Part shown: positions 1 through 5,602 of the stretch, piece after piece
How positions within the stretch are numbered: the first letter of the stretch is position 1
Layout: every line of letters begins with the position of its first letter
Origin: Prosthecobacter sp.
Lineage (GTDB): Bacteria > Verrucomicrobiota > Verrucomicrobiia > Verrucomicrobiales > Verrucomicrobiaceae
Length of the DNA: 9,899 nucleotides
Assembly (NCBI GenBank): GCA_025869455.1
Contig: JAOZVT010000557.1
Coordinates: 1-9,899 of the forward strand
Reading direction: 5' to 3'
Made by a program: the position numbers and the translations under genes
The notes under the pieces: model-generated
Told to the model about the DNA's origin: nothing
The model's input: the letters and a program-made list of their open reading frames with translations, nothing else
Database searches by the model: none

Positions 1-1
1 A

Positions 2-925
2 CTGGCCCTGCACATGCTGAATCCAGCGGCCACGCCACGCACAGCCGTTCGTCTTGCCTATCATGGCGGAGAAGTCGTGGCCCGCCGTCGTCTTCCCCCT
101 GCGGCTCGTGAGACCCTGCGTCGTCATGGTTCACGAATCCAGATTCTCGCCCTTCAGGGAGGGCTGATCTTCACGACTCTGGAGCCCGTGATGCGTAAGG
201 CCCAGCAACTCGCGGATGCGGGCTGCCTTCAGCTCATTCTAGATCTGCGGGCCGTTGTCAGTGTGGATGCAGTCAGTCTGCGCCTTTTGGGAGAATTGCG
301 CTCCACATTGACGAAACAAGGTGTTCGGCTAGTCATCTGTCAGGCGGGTAAACTGACTCCTAAATTGATTGAAGCGGGCTTCACTGAAAGCTCCCTTTTC
401 ATGACAGAAGATGCAGCCCTGGAAGCCAGTGAAGACTCCTTGCTTCTTGAAGTGACGGGGGCTTCCTGGCGGCCTGCCGGGAATATTCCCTTGGAAGACT
501 GCGTGCTCTTCCGCAGTTGCACGGAAGATGATATTAAAGTCTTGCAGTCAGAATTGACGCGTCGTCGGTATGAGGCGGGGCAGCGACTGATCACTGCGGG
601 TGAGATGGCGGATGAAATGCTGGTCTTGCTGGAAGGCAGTGTCGAGGTACAAATACTGGGAGAAAATCAGACCCGTAAGCGGGTGGATGTACTTACCGCA
701 GGCATGACCGTGGGGGAGATGGCTTTCTTGGACGCGTCCCCACGTTCTGCGGATGTGGTCGCCCTTGGTTTTGTGAACTGTCTTGTTATTCCACGGGCCT
801 GGTTCGTCGCCCTTAGTGAAACGCGTCCCACCCTCAAAATTGCGCTTCTTCACGAACTTACCCGTGAAATCTCTGCGCGACTCCGCCAAGCGAATGTGGA
901 GATCGGAGCGCTGCAGAGAGGGTGA
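2..925 (+). CDS. C-terminal part of a STAS + cyclic-nucleotide-binding protein, probably glutaminase A (5'-truncated)
   Basis: The frame is open to the left edge (L-A-L-H before the first ATG at base 14), so this is probably the end of a longer protein and the ATG need not be the start. Counting from that Met, residues 40-145 form a STAS domain (LQGGLIF, then LILDLRAVVSVDAV). Residues 160-300 form a cyclic-nucleotide-binding domain with a phosphate-binding cassette at 234-246 (GEMA...PRSA) that keeps its Arg. The basic linker after 'LALHML', the LRRHGSRIQ-LQG junction and the ending RLRQANVEIGAL resemble bacterial glutaminases (glutamine to glutamate plus ammonia) carrying STAS and cNMP tails; these domains would regulate the enzyme. 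A SulP transporter with the same tail pair, or a free-standing regulator starting at base 14, are alternatives. The usual STAS DSxG phospho-site reads DAVS. The coding call is firm; the glutaminase identity is inferred. Confidence 0.75.
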   Translation: MALHMLNPAATPRTAVRLAYHGGEVVARRRLPPAARETLRRHGSRIQILALQGGLIFTTLEPVMRKAQQLADAGCLQLILDLRAVVSVDAVSLRLLGELRSTLTKQGVRLVICQAGKLTPKLIEAGFTESSLFMTEDAALEASEDSLLLEVTGASWRPAGNIPLEDCVLFRSCTEDDIKVLQSELTRRRYEAGQRLITAGEMADEMLVLLEGSVEVQILGENQTRKRVDVLTAGMTVGEMAFLDASPRSADVVALGFVNCLVIPRAWFVALSETRPTLKIALLHELTREISARLRQANVEIGALQRG

Positions 926-970
926 TCTGGAAGGTGAAGGGAATACCCGCGTCACTCGCTATGGCCTAAC

Positions 971-1007
971 AAAAAAGCTCCCGTCTTTCGAGGGGAGCTT
1001 TGATGGT
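971..1007 (-). terminator. Hairpin terminator of rsfS, possibly bidirectional
   Basis: A perfect 9-bp inverted repeat (AAAGCTCCC at 974-982, GGGAGCTTT at 993-1001) encloses a 10-base loop containing TTCG. Read on the minus strand it is followed by six T residues (971-976), so it mainly ends rsfS. On the plus strand only a short T run follows, but it sits 48 bases past the stop of the upstream gene and may serve both. Confidence 0.8.
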
Positions 1008-1031
1008 TGGAAAAGCGTGTAGCCGATGCGG

Positions 1032-1520
1032 TTACTTCTTCTTTGCGGCTTTTTTCGCGGCCTTCTTGGCAGGAGCCTTTTTTGCAGCTGTTTTTTTCGT
1101 GGCCACTTTTTTCGTGGCGGCTTTCTTAACCTTTGGCTTTTTCACACGTGGTGTTGGCTCGCCGACGGGTTCCGTATCCTGCCAGTCGAGTTTAGGAGCG
1201 TCGCCCCAGAGTTCTTCCAGGACATAATAGTCACGCTTCTCTGGGGAGAGTACGTGGACCAAAACGTTCGGGTAATTCAGGATCAACCACTGGCTTTCAT
1301 AAGTGCCGTCGCTGATCATGGGGCGCTGCTCATGAGTATCCCTCATTTCATCCACGATGTGATCACGCACAGCGCGCAATTGGGGATTTGAGCTGGCGGT
1401 AGCGACGACAAAAAAGTCTGTCACCGGTGATAGACCGCGCAGGTCCAGCAGCAGGATGTCTTCAGCCTTCTTCTCGTCGGCATACTTGGCGCACAGGCGC
1501 GCGATCTCAATGGATTCCAT
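1032..1520 (-). CDS. rsfS: Ribosome silencing factor RsfS with lysine-rich C-terminal tail
   Basis: 162 aa. Residues 1-110 match the RsfS/Iojap (DUF143) family: KKAEDILLLDLRGLSPVTDFFVVATA, then SQWLILNYPNVLVHVLSPEKRDYYVLEELW. RsfS binds large-subunit protein uL14 and blocks subunit joining, lowering translation under nutrient limitation. The family is usually about 105-120 aa, so the remainder is an extension. Residues 125-162 hold 18 Lys in 38 positions, no acidic residue, and KKAA/KKTAA/KKAP units like bacterial histone-H1-like tails. Such a tail would be expected to bind rRNA or other nucleic acid, which is inference. The ATG at 1520 is the only sensible start and leaves the family N-terminus intact. 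No Shine-Dalgarno is visible upstream. The gene stands alone: the frequent neighbours nadD and proA are not in the window. It converges on the gene to its left at a shared hairpin terminator. Confidence 0.93.
   Translation of the reverse strand: MESIEIARLCAKYADEKKAEDILLLDLRGLSPVTDFFVVATASSNPQLRAVRDHIVDEMRDTHEQRPMISDGTYESQWLILNYPNVLVHVLSPEKRDYYVLEELWGDAPKLDWQDTEPVGEPTPRVKKPKVKKAATKKVATKKTAAKKAPAKKAAKKAAKKK
1035..1146 (-). repeat. Low-complexity repeats encoding the RsfS Lys/Ala tail
   Basis: The tail-coding DNA is internally repetitive. For example TTTTTTCGTGGC occurs at 1092-1103 and again at 1107-1118, a 15-base tandem step equal to five codons. Such DNA can expand or contract in frame by slippage, so tail length may vary among relatives. 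Confidence 0.6.
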
Positions 1521-1767
1521 GGTTGTAAATTTAGCAGTGGACTCTGAACTCCACTTTTAGGGAGAAAGCAAGCACTGTGCGTCGTACGGAGCTAGAGTTA
1601 GTCCATAAAAGGACGCAGGATAGCCCTAAGTCGGCTTTCACACGCTTGCACTGGTTGGGCAGCGCCAGGATAGTAACTGCGCATGTTTGGCTGCGGCCAA
1701 ATCCCAATTTTGCTCAACGGCCTCACCATGTTGTTGTATCACCATCTTTTTCCCAAGTACTTCTCCA

Positions 1768-1887
1768 TGGGGAGGTTATGGGGATTTCTTGGGGATGGTG
1801 AAAGTGGGTGTAATGCATTCAAAATAAACGAATTAAATAAAAGTCATCCCCAGATGGGGAGAAATTGAAACGCATCCCCATTCCCCA
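1768..1887. promoter_or_regulatory. Cluster of seven TGGGGA/TCCCCA motifs upstream of hisA
   Basis: TGGGGA occurs at 1768-1773, 1779-1784 and 1790-1795 with exact 11-base spacing, and again at 1855-1860. Its reverse complement TCCCCA occurs at 1847-1852, 1875-1880 and 1882-1887. Three copies one helical turn apart followed by a mixed-orientation group looks like a binding-site array for a regulator acting on hisA or rsfS. The function is inferred; no known regulator with this site was recognised. Confidence 0.45.
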
Positions 1888-1891
1888 TCTG
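1847..1891 (+). promoter_or_regulatory. Two mutually exclusive hairpins in the hisA upstream region
   Basis: CAGATGGGGA at 1851-1860 is perfectly complementary to TCCCCATCTG at 1882-1891 (10 bp, 21-base loop). Part of the same strand can instead form a local hairpin: TCCCC 1847-1851 with GGGGA 1856-1860 around AGAT. The two cannot form together. The structure ends 44 bases before the hisA start. No poly-U tract follows, so it is not a simple terminator. Whether it is transcribed depends on the unknown start site. Confidence 0.35.
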
Positions 1892-1935
1892 ACCTTGACC
1901 TTCTCTTCACGCTTCCTTACCTCGACTTATCAACC

Positions 1936-2700
1936 ATGACCCGTTTCCGCCCCTGCATTGATCTCCATGATGGCCAAGTGAAGCAGATCGTAGGCTCCAG
2001 CCTCAGTGATTCAGGCGGTGGCCTAAAGACCAATTTTGTCAGTGATCGTGATCCCGCTTGGTTTGCCCAAAAATACTGTGAAGACGGCCTAACGGGTGGG
2101 CATGTCATCCTGCTCGGCCCAGGCAATGAAGCTGCGGCCAAGTCTGCCCTTTCGGCCTATCCACAAGGATTGCAGGTCGGTGGCGGCATTCGGCCCTGCA
2201 ATGCTGCGGAGTATCTGGAGGCGGGGGCTAGCCATGTCATTGTCACCAGCTACTTGTTTGAAACGGACGGCACTTTTTCCGAAACCCGACTGCAAAAAAT
2301 GGTCGCCGCTGCTGGTAAGGAGCGCCTGGTCATTGACCTGAGTTGCAAGGCGACGGCTGAGGGGTGGACCGTGGCGATGAACCGCTGGCAAACGCTGACG
2401 GATCTGCAGGTGACCCCAGAAACATTGCGTCATTTGGCCGATTGTTGCGCGGAATTCCTGATCCATGCGGTGGATGTGGAAGGCAAATGCGAAGGTATGG
2501 ACGAGGCTCTGGTCGGCTTTTTGGGCGAACACAGCTCTATCCCCATGACCTACGCCGGGGGCATCCGCCATCTGGATGATTTGCGTCGTCTGGATCAGCT
2601 CAGCCACGGTCGCGTGGACGGCACCATTGGCAGCGCCTTGGATATGTTTGGCGGAACTGGCGCGCGCTATGATGACTGCGTTGCTTTCAATCGTCGTTAA
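1936..2700 (+). CDS. hisA: Eukaryotic-type HisA (ProFAR isomerase)
   Basis: 254 aa, full length. HisA is a TIM-barrel isomerase converting ProFAR to PRFAR, the fourth step of histidine synthesis, in the cytoplasm. The protein follows the plant/fungal type (HISN3/HIS6) rather than ordinary bacterial HisA: FRPCIDLHDGQVKQIVGSSL at 4-23, GLTGGHVILLG at 51-61, GLQVGGGI at 78-85, EAGASHVIVTSYLF at 95-108, LVIDLSCK at 131-138, HAVDVEGK at 177-184, TYAGGI at 205-210 and GRVDGTIGSALDMFGG at 225-240. The expected catalytic acids are D9 and D134. The ATG at 1936 gives the family N-terminus exactly. No Shine-Dalgarno precedes it. No other his gene is in the window, so it is detached from any his operon. 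The neighbouring FAH-family gene starts 45 bases downstream in the same direction and may be co-transcribed. Confidence 0.95.
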   Translation: MTRFRPCIDLHDGQVKQIVGSSLSDSGGGLKTNFVSDRDPAWFAQKYCEDGLTGGHVILLGPGNEAAAKSALSAYPQGLQVGGGIRPCNAAEYLEAGASHVIVTSYLFETDGTFSETRLQKMVAAAGKERLVIDLSCKATAEGWTVAMNRWQTLTDLQVTPETLRHLADCCAEFLIHAVDVEGKCEGMDEALVGFLGEHSSIPMTYAGGIRHLDDLRRLDQLSHGRVDGTIGSALDMFGGTGARYDDCVAFNRR

Positions 2701-2745
2701 ACTTGCCTCCGGGCTGCGTATTGCTTCACTCTCTTTTTTCCATTC

Positions 2746-3555
2746 ATGAAAATCATCCGTTACTCCGACTCCGCTGGCAAGATCGCCTATGCTTCCCAAC
2801 AACCTGATGGTTCGGCTCTGGCCATTGAAGGCGATATCTTTGGCGACTACCGCGTAACAGATAAGACGGCTGAAGTGGCTAAGCTCCTAGCTCCAGTCCA
2901 GCCTGCGGCCATCCTTTGCATCGGCCTCAATTACAAATTTCATGCGGAGGAAAGCGGAGCCGCTATCCCCGAACATCCGGTTCTTTTCATGAAAAGCCCA
3001 GGTGCCGTGCAGAATCCTGGAGATGCCATCTTGCTCCCTCGCGCGCTGCGCAGTGATATGGTGGACTACGAATGTGAGTTGGCCATCATCATCGGCAAAG
3101 CGGCAAAAAACGTCAGCAAGGAAAACGCATTGGATTATATCTTGGGTTATACCTGCGCCAATGATGTGAGTGCTCGTGACTGGCAGAAAAATGGCGGTGG
3201 TGGCCAGTGGTGCCGTGGCAAAACCTTTGATACCTTTTGTCCTCTTGGTCCTGTCTTGGTCACGCGGGACGAAATCGCCAATCCAAACGCACTCGGCATC
3301 AAGACCCTTTTGAATGGCGAAGCTGTGCAGGATTGGAACACGAACGATATGATCTTCGATGTGCCAACGATCATCGCTTTCCTCAGCGCCAGCACCACAT
3401 TGCTGCCAGGTACGGTCATCTTGACGGGAACGCCTCACGGAGTCGGCATGGCACGCAAGCCCCCACTTTGGATGAAAGCTGGAGACAGTGTGACCATCGA
3501 GATCGAAGGCATCGGCTCCCTCACCAATCCGGTGGAAGAAGAGGCTTTGGCCTAA
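2746..3555 (+). CDS. Fumarylacetoacetate hydrolase (FAH) family protein
   Basis: 269 aa. It has the FAH C-terminal-domain fold used by acylpyruvate hydrolases, oxaloacetate decarboxylase (FAHD1), 2-hydroxyhepta-2,4-diene-1,7-dioate isomerase and ureidoglycolate lyase. These are cytoplasmic, Mg/Mn-dependent enzymes acting on C-C or C-N bonds of 2-oxo/2-hydroxy acids. Visible signatures are CIGLNYKFHAEE at 58-69, VDYECELAIIIGK at 106-118, GYTCANDVSARDWQ at 134-147, RGKTFDTFCPLGP at 157-169 and LTGTPHGVG near the C-terminus. The predicted metal ligands E109, E111 and D140 are all present, so it should be active. A short N-terminal domain (1-50) precedes the catalytic part, as in many bacterial members. 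The substrate cannot be told from sequence; no aromatic-catabolism or ureide genes flank it. It follows hisA closely, and no terminator hairpin is evident between them. Confidence 0.9.
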   Translation: MKIIRYSDSAGKIAYASQQPDGSALAIEGDIFGDYRVTDKTAEVAKLLAPVQPAAILCIGLNYKFHAEESGAAIPEHPVLFMKSPGAVQNPGDAILLPRALRSDMVDYECELAIIIGKAAKNVSKENALDYILGYTCANDVSARDWQKNGGGGQWCRGKTFDTFCPLGPVLVTRDEIANPNALGIKTLLNGEAVQDWNTNDMIFDVPTIIAFLSASTTLLPGTVILTGTPHGVGMARKPPLWMKAGDSVTIEIEGIGSLTNPVEEEALA

Positions 3556-3639
3556 AGGCTAGGGCACTCCCTTGAGAGGTCACAATCATACGCATCTTGG
3601 TCGAAACAACTCTGTGTTAGTCCGGCGTTTGATCTGACC

Positions 3640-4989
3640 ATGATTTTGCGCGTCTTGCTCCCATTGTTCCTAGCTGCCTCCTTGTCTGCTGCTAACCCCA
3701 TTTTTGAATGGGTGGCCGCAGGTGGAGGCCCGAAAAATGACAAGACGCGTGCAGTGACGGTCGATGCTCAAGGCAATGTTTTCATGGCCGGAGAAACGAC
3801 CGACGCAGGCAGCTTTGGCGATCTGAAGCGCGAACCTCTAGGTAGCACGGACTTCTTTTTGGCTAAAGTTTCGCCTGCGGGCAAGTTCCTGTGGGTGCGC
3901 AGTCTGGGCGGCAGCGGCGTGGATCGCGGTTATGGTGTGGTCACAGACGCCGCAGGCAACGCCTATGTGACCGGGCATTTTCAAAGTACGGATGCCCAGG
4001 CTCTGGGGCAAACCCTGCCCAATGCCGGTGACTACGATATTTTTCTGGCTAAGTATGATCCGTCAGGAGAATTGCTCTGGATTCGCACTGCTGGTGGCAA
4101 GGGCTATGATTTCGGTCATGGCATTGTCTTGGACAGTCATGGCGATGTCATCATCGCTGGCGGTGTCCTGGGAGAAGGCAAATTTGGTGAAACGGTGGTG
4201 AATGCAGGCAGCAGCTCACGGGCAATCTTTTGGGCCAAGTATGATGCGGCTGGGACGCTGCGCTGGGTCCAATGTACCGCTGGTAAGTTTTTTGGTAGCG
4301 GTCAGGGAATCGGTGTGGATGCTGCCGACTGCCTGTACATCGGCGGCAGTGGCAGCGGAAAAGGCAATGCGGGCAGTGCCCTCCTTGAAAGTCCTAGCGG
4401 GCAGGCCGCCGTGGTGATCAAAACTTCGCCAGATGGCGTGCCGATTTGGACCGCAGTGATACCGGGTTCACCGAGTGCTGGGTTTCACGAAATCACGGTG
4501 GATGCGGCAGGCCGGGCCACGGGGGCGGGGATGTTCAAAGGCCAGCTCAAACTGGGAGATCAAGTGTTTGAAACCACGGGTACTAAAGATAGCGATGGTT
4601 TCCTCGTTCATTTTTCTCCCGAAGGCAAAATGCTCTGGAGTCAGGTGATTCAGGGGCCTGCGGTGGACTATTGTTTGGGGGTGGCGGCGGATGATTCAGG
4701 TCGTGTTTTTGTAACGGGTGAGTTTTCTCAGACTGCCGTCTTAGCGGGTAAGCCAATCACGAGTCTGGGGGCGACAGATATTTACACGGCTGCTTTTGAT
4801 GCCCAAGGAAAGCTGGAGTGGGTACTGCCAAATGGCGGTTTAAAGGGGGATAATGCCTACAGTTTGACCTGGCGTCCCGGTTATTTGTACCTCAGTGGGG
4901 CCTGTACAGCTCCTTCGAATTTTGGGCCAAATATCATGGGTTTACCTGGGGCAGCAGAGGCCTACGCGGCCAAACTTAAACTGCCCTGA
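3640..4989 (+). CDS. Exported seven-repeat beta-propeller (SBBP-like) protein
   Basis: 449 aa. A signal peptide covers about residues 1-18 (MILRVLLPLFLAASLSAA), so the protein is exported to the periplasm or cell surface. The rest is seven tandem repeats of about 62 residues, each marked by one Trp: W24, W85, W147, W209, W270, W333 and W394 (spacings 61, 62, 62, 61, 63, 61). The unit reads roughly W-x-x-x-x-GG...D.G.GV..D..GN.YVTG.F...(G)...D.FLAKY.P.G.L. This is the SBBP/delta-60-type repeat known from bacterial surface proteins and implies a closed seven-bladed propeller. The molecular role is unknown; such propellers usually bind ligands or proteins. No other domain or anchor is seen. The gene starts 84 bases after the FAH-family gene, and a lipoprotein gene follows after a 106-base gap. 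Confidence 0.88.
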   Translation: MILRVLLPLFLAASLSAANPIFEWVAAGGGPKNDKTRAVTVDAQGNVFMAGETTDAGSFGDLKREPLGSTDFFLAKVSPAGKFLWVRSLGGSGVDRGYGVVTDAAGNAYVTGHFQSTDAQALGQTLPNAGDYDIFLAKYDPSGELLWIRTAGGKGYDFGHGIVLDSHGDVIIAGGVLGEGKFGETVVNAGSSSRAIFWAKYDAAGTLRWVQCTAGKFFGSGQGIGVDAADCLYIGGSGSGKGNAGSALLESPSGQAAVVIKTSPDGVPIWTAVIPGSPSAGFHEITVDAAGRATGAGMFKGQLKLGDQVFETTGTKDSDGFLVHFSPEGKMLWSQVIQGPAVDYCLGVAADDSGRVFVTGEFSQTAVLAGKPITSLGATDIYTAAFDAQGKLEWVLPNGGLKGDNAYSLTWRPGYLYLSGACTAPSNFGPNIMGLPGAAEAYAAKLKLP

Positions 4990-5030
4990 GGGAGCCCATG
5001 ACAGGATAGGTGTAAAATACGTGATTGATT

Positions 5031-5059
5031 TTGACACACAAATGCCTCACGATGTTTGC
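5031..5059 (+). promoter_or_regulatory. Possible promoter before the lipoprotein-nth pair
   Basis: A perfect -35-like TTGACA lies at 5031-5036 in the 106-base gap after the propeller gene. The hexamer 17 bases later (GTTTGC, 5054-5059) is a poor -10, so this is only a candidate. It would give the lipoprotein and nth genes their own transcript. Confidence 0.2.
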
Positions 5060-5095
5060 CAATTCAGCGGTAGCTTGAATGTCAAGACTCCTTAA

Positions 5096-5590
5096 ATGAT
5101 GAGAAACGCCACCATCTGTCTGCTTTGCCTTTTCGCAGCGCTTCTAAGTTCCTGTTCCTCAAGCAGCAATAGCAACTTGATGTCGAAGAAGGGGACTCGC
5201 ATCACCTCCGTGCGTACGACAGCTTACACGCACAGTGAGTCAGACCACATTCAGTATGGTGCCCGCACGGCTGTTGGTTCTCAGTTGAAGTATGGCAGTG
5301 TCTTGCGCAGTGCGGCGGCTGATTGGTCCGTTTATCCGGTCGGGACGATTTTCCAGATTGAAGGCACCCCTTACATCTATCAGGTAGATGATTACGGTTC
5401 GGCGCTGGTTGGCACCAACACGATTGATATTTATCAGCCTACCAAGGCGCACATGAATGCCTGGGGCGTGCGCAATGTGAACATTCGCGTGCTCCGTTGG
5501 GGGTCGAAGTCGAAAAGTCTCGCCATCATGAAGGATCGCCAGAAGTACGATCACGTGCGTAAAATGGTTCGGCGCCTTCAGAGCAGTTAG
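5096..5590 (+). CDS. 3D-domain lipoprotein (putative peptidoglycan-active)
   Basis: 164 aa. The N-terminus is a lipoprotein signal: hydrophobic residues 6-17, then the lipobox L-S-S-C with C20 as the lipidated residue. A Ser-rich linker follows. Ser at +2 would favour outer-membrane sorting by the E. coli rule. Residues about 36-135 are a 3D domain, a double-psi beta-barrel related to MltA and YuiC/Rpf-like lytic transglycosylases. It contains TAY at 42-44, VGTIFQIEG at 82-90, VDDYGSALVG at 97-106, IDIY at 110-113 and AWG at 122-124. The three name-giving aspartates D98, D99 and D111 are all present. This suggests cleavage of glycan strands in the cell wall; the activity is inferred. A basic C-terminal tail (138-164) is extra. 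Translation may begin at either of two adjacent ATGs; no Shine-Dalgarno is seen. nth starts 12 bases after its stop. Confidence 0.9.
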   Translation: MMRNATICLLCLFAALLSSCSSSSNSNLMSKKGTRITSVRTTAYTHSESDHIQYGARTAVGSQLKYGSVLRSAAADWSVYPVGTIFQIEGTPYIYQVDDYGSALVGTNTIDIYQPTKAHMNAWGVRNVNIRVLRWGSKSKSLAIMKDRQKYDHVRKMVRRLQSS

Positions 5591-5602
5591 ACCTCTGTTT
5601 TT

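Larger units (their letters stand above)
1521..1935. other. Divergent intergenic region between rsfS and hisA
   Basis: These 415 bases carry no convincing gene; the short open frames here have no family-like content. A 6-bp inverted repeat (AGTGGA 1536-1541, TCCACT 1550-1555) lies 16 bases upstream of the rsfS start and could be an operator or a 5'-UTR hairpin. An 8-base direct repeat CAGGATAG occurs at 1616-1623 and 1666-1673. The section 1811-1842 is markedly AT-rich and could hold the hisA promoter, though I cannot pick -35/-10 boxes with confidence. The right third contains the TGGGGA cluster and hairpins listed separately. Confidence 0.6.

Noticed and set aside
548..955. Minus-strand open frame (135 codons) opposite the cNMP-binding domain
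   Set aside because: It overlaps a recognisable domain on the other strand and has no recognisable motif.
1577..1868. Two short plus-strand open frames in the rsfS-hisA gap, considered as a His-rich leader peptide
   Set aside because: Only two adjacent His codons and no classic terminator/antiterminator with a U-tract; composition is not protein-like.
1811..1935. A CRISPR array before hisA
   Set aside because: Only one repeat-like segment is present; no second copy occurs at repeat-spacer distance and no cas gene is in the window.
2089..2802. Long minus-strand open frame (237 codons) opposite hisA
   Set aside because: It lies antisense to a clear full-length HisA and reads as a compositional shadow with no family-like content.
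2887..3438. Minus-strand open frame (183 codons) opposite the FAH-family gene
   Set aside because: It is antisense to the metal-ligand region of a clear enzyme gene; no independent coding signal.
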